A DNA stretch of 64,000 bases from Avipropionibacterium sp050157065 (GTDB lineage: Bacteria; Actinomycetota; Actinomycetes; Propionibacteriales; Propionibacteriaceae), in the NCBI GenBank assembly GCA_050157065.1, contig CP189573.1; one strand, written 5' to 3'. A program made the translations under genes and the position numbers. Shown one piece after another: positions 50,877-58,671 of the stretch. The notes beneath the pieces are model-generated. The model was not told the DNA's origin. It saw nothing but the letters and a program-made list of their open reading frames with translations, and searched no databases. Positions within the stretch are counted from its first letter, which is position 1. Each line of letters opens with the position of its first letter.

Positions 50877-53770
50877 CCGCGATCACCACGCCGGGGACCC
50901 CCGACACCTTCCGTCCCGAACCCGACCTCGGTACGCCCGCACCGCCGACCTCGGACCGACCGCCGGTGACCGTCACCATCGACGGTCGCGAGGTCGAGGT
51001 GCCGGCCGGCACCTCGGTGCTGCGGGCCGCCCTCGGTGCCGGCATCGACGTCCCGAAGGCGTGTGCCACCGATTCGCTTGCCGCGTTCGGATCCTGCCGG
51101 TTGTGCCTGGTCGAGATCGACGGGGCCAAGGGCCTGCCGGCGTCCTGCACCACGCCGTGCAGTGACGGCCAACGGATCCGGACCGACAGCGAACGGGTCC
51201 GCGACGTCCGCCGGGGTGTGATGGAGCTATACCTGACCGACCACCCGGCCGACTGTGCCGGTTGTGCCCGCGGCAACTGTGAGATCCAGGACCTCGCCCG
51301 ACGGACGGGGGTTGCCGAGGTGCGGTACGGCCTCGACAACGCCTCCCATGTCGATCATGGGGCGGCCAAGGACACCTCGAACCCGTACTTCGACTACGAC
51401 CCGCAGGCCTGCATCGTCTGCTCCCGCTGCGTCCGGGCGTGCAGTGACACCCAGGGCACCTTCGCGCTGACCGTCACCGGCCGCGGCTTCGACTCCCGGA
51501 TCGCCGCCGGCCCGACCGACTTCTTCGACTCCGAGTGCGTGTCCTGCGGCTCATGTGTGCAGGCCTGCCCGACCGACGCGCTCACCGAGAAGTCGATCGT
51601 CGAGCTGGGGATGCCGACCCGCAGCGTCGACACCACCTGCGCCTACTGCGGGGTCGGCTGCTCGTTCCGCGCCGAGGTCCAGGGCAGCGGGGACGACACC
51701 CGGGTGGTCCGGATGATGCCCAGCAAGGATGGCGGCGCCAACGAGGGCCACTCGTGCGTGAAGGGCCGGTTCGCGTACGGCTACACCAACCACCCCGACC
51801 GACAGTTGCAGCCGATGGTCCGTGAGTCGATCACCGACGAATGGCGGGTCGTGTCGTGGGACGAGGCGATCTCCACCGCAGCACAAGGATTCCGGGCGAT
51901 CCAGCAGCGCCACGGCGTCGGCGCGGTCGGCGGGATCTCGTCGTCGCGGTGCACCAACGAAGAGGTGTACGTGGTGCAGAAGATGGTCCGCGCCGCCTTC
52001 GGCAACAACAACATCGACACCTGCGCCCGGGTGTGCCACTCCCCGACCGGGTACGGCCTCAACCAGACGTTCGGCACCTCGGCCGGCACCCAGGACTTCA
52101 CCTCGGTCGACCACACCGACCTGATCCTGCTGATCGGCGCGAATCCGACCGATGCCCATCCGGTGTTCGGATCCCGGATGAAACGGCGCCTGCGACAGGG
52201 GGCGCAGATCATCGTCGCCGACCCCCGGCGGATCGATCTGGTCCGTTCGCCGCACGTCGAGGCGGCCGAGCACCTGCCGCTGCTCCCGGGCAGCAACGTC
52301 GCCTTCATCAACGCCCTCGCCCACACGATCGTGACCGAGGGGCTGCATGATCAACAGTTCCTCGACGACCGGTGCACCGACGTCGCCGACTACCTCGCGT
52401 TCATCGTCGGTGCGGAGAACTCGCCGGAGGCGACCGCCGCCGCGACCGGGCTCGACCCGCAGGCGGTCCGTGCGGCCGCGCGCGCGTACGCGAGGGCCGG
52501 TGCAGCGTCGATCTACTACGGGCTCGGGGTGACCGAGCACAGCCAGGGCTCGACCATGGTGATGGGGATGGCGAACCTGGCCATGATCACCGGCAACATC
52601 GGACGCGTCGGGGTCGGGGTCAACCCGCTGCGCGGACAGAACAACGTGCAGGGATCGTGCGACATGGGATCGTTCCCGCACGAACTGCCCGGCTACCGCC
52701 ACATCGAGAACGCCGACGTCCGGGCGATCTACGAAAACCTGTGGCAGGTGCGACTCGATCCCGAGCCCGGGTTGCGGATCCCGAACATGTTCGACGCCTC
52801 GATCGGCGGCAGCTTCCGCGGCCTGTACGTGCAGGGCGAGGACATCGCCCAGTCCGACCCCAACCTCAACCACGTCCGGGCCGCGCTGAGCGCGATGGAG
52901 CTGGTGGTGGTCCAAGACCTGTTCCTCAACGAGACCGCGAAGTACGCCCACGTGTTCCTGCCCGGCACCTCGTTCCTGGAGAAGGACGGCACGTTCACCA
53001 ACTCCGAGCGGCGGCTCAACCGGGTCCGGCCGGTGCTGCCGAGCCGGGTCGGCAGGGACGAGTGGCAGGTCACCTGCGAGCTGGCGACCGCGATGGGCTA
53101 CGAGATGTCGTACCCGGATGCGGCGTCGATCATGGCCGAGATCGCCGCGACCACACCGACCTTCGCCGGTGTCTCGCATCGCCGACTCGATGCCGAGGGC
53201 AGCATGCAGTGGCCGGTCAACGACGCCGCGCCGACCGGGACGCCGATCATGCACGCCGAGCAGTTCGTGCGCGGCAAGGGTCGACTGGTGCCGACGGTGT
53301 TCGTGCCGACCACCGAGGTGACGAACCGACGGTTCCCGCTGATCCTGACCACCGGGCGCATCCTCACCCAGTACAACGTGGGCGCGCAGACCCGCCGTAC
53401 CGCCAACAGCCGGTGGCATCCCGAGGACGTGCTGGAGATCCACCCGAGCGACGCCGAGGTCCGCGGCATCCGTACCGGCGACCGGGTCGACCTCGCCAGT
53501 CGGGTCGGCTCGACCGTGGTGACCGCACAGGTGTCGGAGCGGATGCAGCCCGGCGTCGTCTACACCACCTTCCACCACCCGTTGACCGGTGCGAACGTGG
53601 TCACCACCGAGAACTCCGACTGGGCCACCAACTGCCCGGAGTACAAGGTGACCGCGGTGCAGGTCGCGGTGGCGAACGCCATCACCGAGGCCGACATGGA
53701 GCATGCGGCCGTGCCGGAGCCCGGTGGCCGTCGGCGGCGCGACCGGGATCGGGAACGGGTGCAGCGGTGA
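50873..53770 (+). CDS. fdhF: Formate dehydrogenase alpha subunit (Mo/W-bis-MGD)
   Basis: 965 residues, FdsA type. N-terminal 2Fe-2S domain (ACATDSLAAFGSCRLCLVEI), NuoG-like His/Cys 4Fe-4S set (DHPADCAGCARGNCE), two ferredoxin 4Fe-4S motifs (CIVCSRCVRAC, CVSCGSCVQAC), the proximal 4Fe-4S (CAYCGVGCSF), then the molybdopterin domain with the metal ligand Cys in CARVCHSPTG (about 388; Cys, not Sec) and a C-terminal MGD domain (RILTQYNVGAQTRRT). AAGGAG precedes ATG 50873. The last 12 residues are an Arg-rich tail (RRRRDRDRERVQR). Oxidises formate to CO2, or the reverse. Confidence 0.96.
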   Translation: MTAITTPGTPDTFRPEPDLGTPAPPTSDRPPVTVTIDGREVEVPAGTSVLRAALGAGIDVPKACATDSLAAFGSCRLCLVEIDGAKGLPASCTTPCSDGQRIRTDSERVRDVRRGVMELYLTDHPADCAGCARGNCEIQDLARRTGVAEVRYGLDNASHVDHGAAKDTSNPYFDYDPQACIVCSRCVRACSDTQGTFALTVTGRGFDSRIAAGPTDFFDSECVSCGSCVQACPTDALTEKSIVELGMPTRSVDTTCAYCGVGCSFRAEVQGSGDDTRVVRMMPSKDGGANEGHSCVKGRFAYGYTNHPDRQLQPMVRESITDEWRVVSWDEAISTAAQGFRAIQQRHGVGAVGGISSSRCTNEEVYVVQKMVRAAFGNNNIDTCARVCHSPTGYGLNQTFGTSAGTQDFTSVDHTDLILLIGANPTDAHPVFGSRMKRRLRQGAQIIVADPRRIDLVRSPHVEAAEHLPLLPGSNVAFINALAHTIVTEGLHDQQFLDDRCTDVADYLAFIVGAENSPEATAAATGLDPQAVRAAARAYARAGAASIYYGLGVTEHSQGSTMVMGMANLAMITGNIGRVGVGVNPLRGQNNVQGSCDMGSFPHELPGYRHIENADVRAIYENLWQVRLDPEPGLRIPNMFDASIGGSFRGLYVQGEDIAQSDPNLNHVRAALSAMELVVVQDLFLNETAKYAHVFLPGTSFLEKDGTFTNSERRLNRVRPVLPSRVGRDEWQVTCELATAMGYEMSYPDAASIMAEIAATTPTFAGVSHRRLDAEGSMQWPVNDAAPTGTPIMHAEQFVRGKGRLVPTVFVPTTEVTNRRFPLILTTGRILTQYNVGAQTRRTANSRWHPEDVLEIHPSDAEVRGIRTGDRVDLASRVGSTVVTAQVSERMQPGVVYTTFHHPLTGANVVTTENSDWATNCPEYKVTAVQVAVANAITEADMEHAAVPEPGGRRRRDRDRERVQR

Positions 53771-54027
53771 GTGAGGCGGCCCGACGGGCGGTGCCTGCCG
53801 AGATCAGGATGGCGACCGACATCGCCCGGGCCCAGGCCCACCTTCCGTCCGACCGGGCGAGTGCCGCGATCAGCACCCACGTGCGGCGGTTCTGGGATCC
53901 GCGAATGCGGGCGGCCCTCATCGCTCACCTGCATGCCGGCGACCTCACCGATCCGGTGCTGGTCAGTGCGGTCGAACAGCTCGCAGCCGAGCAAGGTCCG
54001 CCGGGGTGTCCACGTCCGCAGCCGTGA
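53767..54027 (+). CDS. fdsD: Formate dehydrogenase delta subunit
   Basis: 86 residues, FdsD family (AEIRMATDIARAQAHLP, AISTHVRRFWDPRMRAALIAHL). Small accessory protein needed for assembly or cofactor insertion of FdsABG-type enzymes. GTG 53767 overlaps the alpha stop (GTGA). Its last 65 nt overlap the convergent mobA gene. Confidence 0.88.
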   Translation: MSEAARRAVPAEIRMATDIARAQAHLPSDRASAAISTHVRRFWDPRMRAALIAHLHAGDLTDPVLVSAVEQLAAEQGPPGCPRPQP

Positions 54028-54526
54028 TGCCGGACGGGTCGGACAGGTCGTTCCGCTCGACGCCACTCGCCAGCCGCTTCATCGACACTCCGGCCGGGTC
54101 GCCGATGTCGGCAAACCGACCGGTCAACACCGGAAGGGGCCAGGCGGCGCACAGCCACTGCGGGTACCCGTCGGCATCCACGTAGACGGCCGGTCGATCC
54201 GAGGAATTCTCGACCAGCCGGTCGACCGCGGCCCGATCGACCAGCGGCAGGTCGGCGGCCAGCACCACCACGATCTCGGTCGGCGGCAGGTGGCGTACGG
54301 CTTCGGCCAGCCCGGCGACCGGGCCGCCACCGGGCGGGTCCTCCTGCACCACGGTGATCCCGCCCGGCACCCCGTCGGCGCGGCCCACCACCACGGTCGG
54401 CAGGTGGGCCACCGCGTCGAGCACGTGGGCTACGAGCGGTCGGCCGGCCAGGTCGGCGGCGGGCTTGTGGGCACCGAAGCGGCTCGAGGAGCCGCCGGTG
54501 AGGACGATCGCTGCGGCACGGTGCAC
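53963..54526 (-). CDS. mobA: Molybdenum cofactor guanylyltransferase
   Basis: 187 residues, MobA/NTP-transferase fold: nucleotide loop LTGGSSSRFGAHKP (about 9-22), ADLPLVD metal Asp, and a PLPVLTGRFADIGDPAGVSMKRL C-half that aligns with MobA. Converts Mo-MPT to the MGD cofactor used by the adjacent formate dehydrogenase. GTG 54524-54526 is 7 nt after TAGCGT (leaderless). 3' end overlaps fdsD by 65 nt. Confidence 0.85.
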   Translation of the reverse strand: MHRAAAIVLTGGSSSRFGAHKPAADLAGRPLVAHVLDAVAHLPTVVVGRADGVPGGITVVQEDPPGGGPVAGLAEAVRHLPPTEIVVVLAADLPLVDRAAVDRLVENSSDRPAVYVDADGYPQWLCAAWPLPVLTGRFADIGDPAGVSMKRLASGVERNDLSDPSGITAADVDTPADLARLRAVRPH

Positions 54527-54533
54527 GCGTCCC

Positions 54534-54558
54534 ACGCTACGGGCCCGCAACGTAGGAT
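54534..54558. promoter_or_regulatory. Divergent mobA/fdhD -10 elements
   Basis: TAGCGT on the minus strand (54534-54539) for mobA and TAGGAT on the plus strand (54553-54558) for fdhD, each 7 nt before its start codon, 13 bp apart; both transcripts look leaderless and the promoters overlap. Confidence 0.55.
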
Positions 54559-54565
54559 GCACGCC

Positions 54566-55420
54566 ATGGGTCGCGTCACCGTACGACATCGACTGGTGGC
54601 CGTCGACACCGCCGACGGCTCCCGTGTCCAACGCATGGACGCCCTTGCCGGGGAGGAACCGCTCGAGCTCCGGGCCAACGGCGAAGCGATCACCCTCACC
54701 ATGCGCACTCCGGGCCACGACCTCGAGTTGCTGCACGGCTTCCTGTACACCGAGGGCGTGCTGACCGGGCTGTCGGACGTGGCCACCGCGCGCTACTGCG
54801 ACGGCGCCGTCGTCGATGCCGAGGACGGGTCACTGCGCAACACCTACAACGTGATGGACGTCGCGCTGAGTCCGGCGGCCACGGGGCGGCTGCCGGGGGC
54901 GATCCGCAACTTCACCACCACCAGTTCGTGCGGGGTGTGCGGTCAGGCCAGCATCGAAGCCCTGCAGGCGAAACTGCCCGGACCGATCAGCTCCGACCTG
55001 GTCGTCGACGCGGACGTGGTGGCCACCCTGCCCGAGCGACTCCGCGCCGCCCAGCAGGTGTTCGCCCGCACCGGGGGCTTGCACGCGGCCGCCCTGTACG
55101 ACCCGCTCGCCGACACCCTGGTGGTCCGCGAGGACGTCGGCCGCCACAACGCGGCCGACAAGGTGATCGGCCACGCCCTGCTCGCCGAGCGACTGCCCGC
55201 CCAGGATCAGGTCCTGGTGCTGTCGGGGCGGATCTCGTTCGAGCTGGTGCAGAAGGCGGCGATGGCTCAGATCCCTGTGGTGGTGGCGGTCTCGGCCCCC
55301 TCCTCACTGGCCGTCCAGCTGGCCGACGAGCTCGGCATCACGCTGGCCGGGTTCGTCCGCGACGGCCGGATGAACCTCTACTCCGGTGCCGACCGGGTCC
55401 GCACCACGGTCGGGCGGTGA
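54566..55420 (+). CDS. fdhD: Formate dehydrogenase accessory sulfurtransferase
   Basis: 284 residues. FdhD transfers sulfur to the molybdenum centre of formate dehydrogenase. Diagnostic Cys pair SSCGVCG (about 118-124), REDVGRHNAADKVIG (about 190-204) and LSGRISFELVQKAAMAQIP are all present. ATG 54566 has TAGGAT 7 nt upstream. A pseudouridine synthase gene follows 1 nt after its stop. Confidence 0.96.
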   Translation: MGRVTVRHRLVAVDTADGSRVQRMDALAGEEPLELRANGEAITLTMRTPGHDLELLHGFLYTEGVLTGLSDVATARYCDGAVVDAEDGSLRNTYNVMDVALSPAATGRLPGAIRNFTTTSSCGVCGQASIEALQAKLPGPISSDLVVDADVVATLPERLRAAQQVFARTGGLHAAALYDPLADTLVVREDVGRHNAADKVIGHALLAERLPAQDQVLVLSGRISFELVQKAAMAQIPVVVAVSAPSSLAVQLADELGITLAGFVRDGRMNLYSGADRVRTTVGR

Positions 55421-55421
55421 G

Positions 55422-56339
55422 GTGCCGCCCCGTTCCCCGCTGCCCCGTCGGCACGGCCTCGACGCCGCCTGGTTGCGTACGCCCGACCGTGATCCGGTAC
55501 GCCCCGCCACCTGGCCGACCCTGCGTGACCACCTGGTCCACCGGTTGCCGAAGTTGAGCCCCGAACGGATCGACCAGATGCTCGCCGAGGGCCGGTTCGT
55601 CGACGAGGCCGGGGACCCGATCGACGTGGCGACACCGTACGAGGCCAACCGGTTCATCTGGTTCCACCGCGACCTGCCCGACGAGACCGAGGTGCCGTTC
55701 GAGGTCACCGTGCTCCACCGCGACGAGCGGATCGTGGTCGTCGACAAGCCCCACTTCCTGTCCAGCATCCCGCGCGGGCAACACATCCGACAGTCCGTGG
55801 TCGTACGGCTTCGCGCGCAACTCGAGCTGCCCGACCTTGGGGTCGCCCACCGCCTCGACCGGCTCACCGGCGGGGTGCTGCTGTTGACCACCGAGCGGCG
55901 TTGGCGGGCGCCGTACCAGTCGATGTTCGAGCATCGCCAGGTGTCCAAGGCCTACGAGGCGATCGCCGGGTACCGTGCCGACCTGACGTTCCCGCTTACC
56001 GTCCGCAGTCACATCGTCAAGGACCGTGGCGTGCTGCAGGCCTACGAGGTCCCCGGCGCCGAACCGAATGCGGAGACGACCGTCGAGCTGCTGGAGCGGC
56101 GTGGCAAGTTCGCCCGCTATCGCCTGGTGCCCCACACCGGGAAGACCCACCAGCTGCGGCTGCACCTGCACTCGCTCGGCATCCCGATCCGCAACGACCC
56201 GTTCTACCCCGAGCTGCTCGACGTCCCACTCGGCGACTTCTCCGCCCCGCTGCGGCTGATCGCCCGGGAGCTGGCGTTCGCCGACCCGGTCGACGGCACG
56301 CCACGCCGGTTCACCAGCCGATTGCCCCTCCCGTGGTGA
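55422..56339 (+). CDS. RluA-family pseudouridine synthase
   Basis: 305 residues, RluA superfamily. S4-like N-terminal region (LPKLSPERIDQMLAEGRFV), catalytic motif VAHRLDRLTGGVLLLT with the essential Asp, KAYEAIAGY, and TGKTHQLRLHLHSLGIPI. GTG 55422-55424 lies 1 nt after the fdhD stop, so it is co-transcribed. Modifies an rRNA or tRNA uridine; which one is not clear. Confidence 0.9.
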   Translation: MPPRSPLPRRHGLDAAWLRTPDRDPVRPATWPTLRDHLVHRLPKLSPERIDQMLAEGRFVDEAGDPIDVATPYEANRFIWFHRDLPDETEVPFEVTVLHRDERIVVVDKPHFLSSIPRGQHIRQSVVVRLRAQLELPDLGVAHRLDRLTGGVLLLTTERRWRAPYQSMFEHRQVSKAYEAIAGYRADLTFPLTVRSHIVKDRGVLQAYEVPGAEPNAETTVELLERRGKFARYRLVPHTGKTHQLRLHLHSLGIPIRNDPFYPELLDVPLGDFSAPLRLIARELAFADPVDGTPRRFTSRLPLPW

Positions 56340-56406
56340 GGGACCGCAGTGGTGAGCGGTGGCGGGAACAGCCGTGCTCACCATGGCCGGGTCCGGCCGT
56401 GGTGAG

Positions 56407-57306
56407 ATGGGTCCCGTGAGCATCCCCGTGACCGAACAGGTGAATCCCGACACCGCCGACATCGACCTGCTGTCCACCCCCGACCAGGTCCGGCTGATGA
56501 ACGCCCAGGACGCCCTGGTCGCGCCGGCCGTGGCGACCCGGGCCGACGCGATCGCCCGCGTCGTCGACGAGGTCTCCGCCCGGATGCGCGCGGGTGGCCG
56601 ACTCGTCTACATCGGCGCCGGGACCGCCGGCCGTCTGGGGGTGCTCGACGCCAGCGAGATCCCGCCCACCTTCGGCGAAAGCCCGGACCGGGTGGTCGGC
56701 CTGATCGCCGGCGGCCGCCGCGCCCTCACCGACGCGGTCGAGAACGCCGAGGACGACCCCGACGCCGGGGCCGCCGACCTGGCCGGGATCGGGCTGACCG
56801 CCGCCGACTCCGTGGTCGGGATCGCCGCCTCGGGGCGGACCCCGTACGTGATCGGAGCCCTCGAGCACGCCCGCGAGCTCGGCGCCTTCACCGCCGCGGT
56901 GAGCTGCAACCCCGACTCCGCGATCGGTCGGGCCGCCGACGTGGCGATCGAGCTGGTCGTCGGCCCGGAGGTGCTGACCGGCTCCACCCGGCTGAAGTCG
57001 GGTACGGCACAGAAGCTGGTGCTCAACACCATCACCACGCTGACCATGATCAAGTTGGGCAAGACGTACGGCAACCTGATGGTCGACCTGCAGGCGACCA
57101 ACGAGAAGCTGCACCGCCGCTCCGAGCGGCTGGTCACGATCGCGACCGGCTACGACACCACCACCGCCCGTACCGCACTGGACGCCTGCGGTGGATCGGT
57201 GAAGACGGCGATCGCGATGATCCTGCTCGACGCGGGTGCCGATGAGGCGGCCGAGCGGCTCGCCCGGCACGACGGGATGTTGCGGGCGGCGCTGGCCGAG
57301 GGGTGA
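56407..57306 (+). CDS. murQ: N-acetylmuramic acid 6-phosphate etherase
   Basis: 299 residues, SIS-fold lyase that converts MurNAc-6-P to GlcNAc-6-P and lactate during cell-wall recycling. TEQVNPDTADIDLL at the N-terminus, YIGAGTAGRLGVLDASEIPPTF (about 82-100), the catalytic Glu region and GIAASGRTPYVIGAL, TGSTRLKSGTAQKL. I prefer ATG 56407; a GTG at 56416 is the alternative. With nagZ (62277-63350) this supplies muropeptide salvage. Confidence 0.95.
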   Translation: MGPVSIPVTEQVNPDTADIDLLSTPDQVRLMNAQDALVAPAVATRADAIARVVDEVSARMRAGGRLVYIGAGTAGRLGVLDASEIPPTFGESPDRVVGLIAGGRRALTDAVENAEDDPDAGAADLAGIGLTAADSVVGIAASGRTPYVIGALEHARELGAFTAAVSCNPDSAIGRAADVAIELVVGPEVLTGSTRLKSGTAQKLVLNTITTLTMIKLGKTYGNLMVDLQATNEKLHRRSERLVTIATGYDTTTARTALDACGGSVKTAIAMILLDAGADEAAERLARHDGMLRAALAEG

Positions 57307-57347
57307 CCTCGACAGGCTCGGGGAGCGTGGGCGAGCCGGAAAGCGCA

Positions 57348-57353
57348 TAGTCT
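57348..57353 (+). promoter_or_regulatory. -10 element of first SanA-like gene
   Basis: TAGTCT, 7 nt before the GTG at 57361; leaderless pattern. Confidence 0.5.
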
Positions 57354-57360
57354 TGGACGC

Positions 57361-58008
57361 GTGTCACGACTGAAACTCGCCGCCGCGGTGCCGGTGGGCG
57401 GAGCGATCGGCGTCGCCGGCCTGGCGGGTCTGACGCACCTGTTCGCCGCGCCGCGCACCTACGGGGTCGACGACGTCCCGACGACCGAGGTCGGGATCGT
57501 GCTCGGCGCCCAGGTCCACCCCGACGGCCGCCCCTCGGGATTCCTGCTGGGCCGACTGGAGGTCGCGGCCGAGCTGTGGCGACGCGGCCGGATCAGCACC
57601 ATCCTCGTCTCCGGTGACAACGATCCCGAGCACAACGCCGAACCCGACGCGATGAAGCGGTGGCTGGTGGCCCAGGGCATCCCGGAGACCGTCATCGCCT
57701 GCGATCCGGCCGGGCACGACACCTTCGCCACGATGGCCCGCGCGGTCGGGGTGTACGGGCTGTCGGAGGTCACCGTGATCTCGCAGACGTACCACCTGCC
57801 TCGGGCGCTGACGACCGCGCGCCTGCTCGGCCTCACCCCGTACGGCGTCGGCGACACCTCCGCGCGGCAGTGGCTGCCGCGGTGGCGTCGCGGCGAGGCA
57901 CGGGAGGTGTTCGCCAACCTCAAGATGGTCGGCGAGCTGCTCACCCGCGACCGGCCCACCACCGCCGACAACACCGTGTTGTCGATGATCCTGGGCCGTT
58001 GGAGCTGA
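57361..58008 (+). CDS. SanA/ElyC-like DUF218 membrane protein, copy 1
   Basis: 215 residues. One N-terminal helix (LKLAAAVPVGGAIGVAGLAG), then the DUF218 domain: IVLGAQVHPDGRPSGFLLGR, ILVSGDNDPEHNAEPDAM, VISQTYHLPRALTTARLLG. SanA/ElyC-type proteins are linked to envelope barrier and vancomycin resistance or lipid-carrier metabolism in other bacteria. Followed by a tandem paralogue. Confidence 0.88.
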   Translation: MSRLKLAAAVPVGGAIGVAGLAGLTHLFAAPRTYGVDDVPTTEVGIVLGAQVHPDGRPSGFLLGRLEVAAELWRRGRISTILVSGDNDPEHNAEPDAMKRWLVAQGIPETVIACDPAGHDTFATMARAVGVYGLSEVTVISQTYHLPRALTTARLLGLTPYGVGDTSARQWLPRWRRGEAREVFANLKMVGELLTRDRPTTADNTVLSMILGRWS

Positions 58009-58014
58009 CCGACC

Positions 58015-58671
58015 GTGGCTCCCGCCGACCGGCAAGGCCGGTCACCTCGACGTGGTCGCCTGCGCCGGCGACTGGCCGGCCTGCTGGTCGTCCTGGCCCT
58101 GGTGCTGCTGCCCACCCTCGGCCCGACGGCGTACGTCCAGGCCCGCGCCCTCGGCCACACCTACGACGCAACGTCGGTGCCGCCGGCCGGCGTGGCGCTG
58201 GTGCTCGGGGCCAGCGTCGAACCGAGCGGTGAACCGTCGGCCTTCCTCGCCGCCCGACTCGACATCGCCGTACAGCTGTACGAGGCCGGCACCGTGCAGC
58301 GGGTGCTGGTCTCCGGCGACGGCCGGACGAGCGACTACGACGAACCGGCGGCCATGCGCAGCTACCTGATGGAGCGTGGGGTGGCCGAGGCCGACATCAC
58401 GACCGACCCGGCCGGGCTGGACACCTTCGACTCGTGCGTCCGGGCCCAGCAGGAGTACGGCGTCACCTCGCTGATCGTGGTGACCCAGTCGTATCACCTG
58501 CCCCGCGCGGTCGCCGCCTGCCGCAGCATCGGGTTGGCCGCGGACGGGGTCGGCGACGACAGTGTCCGCCGGTTCTCCGAGGTCTGGGACAACGGTGTGC
58601 TGCGGGAGTACCCGGCCAACATCAAGCTGGCGATCGACCTGATCCGTCGCGCCGCGAACGGTAGTAACTGA
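58015..58671 (+). CDS. SanA/ElyC-like DUF218 membrane protein, copy 2
   Basis: 218 residues, paralogue of the previous gene: arginine-rich start, helix LLVVLALVLLPTLGPTAYV, LVLGASVEPSGEPSAFLA, VLVSGDGRTSDYDEPAAM, VVTQSYHLPRAVAACRSIG. GTG 58015, 6 nt after the previous stop. Its last 50 nt overlap the convergent pgi gene. Confidence 0.88.
   Translation: MAPADRQGRSPRRGRLRRRLAGLLVVLALVLLPTLGPTAYVQARALGHTYDATSVPPAGVALVLGASVEPSGEPSAFLAARLDIAVQLYEAGTVQRVLVSGDGRTSDYDEPAAMRSYLMERGVAEADITTDPAGLDTFDSCVRAQQEYGVTSLIVVTQSYHLPRAVAACRSIGLAADGVGDDSVRRFSEVWDNGVLREYPANIKLAIDLIRRAANGSN

Noticed and set aside
52030..52040. Selenocysteine in the formate dehydrogenase alpha subunit
   Set aside because: The metal-ligand codon is TGC (Cys) and no in-frame TGA occurs there.
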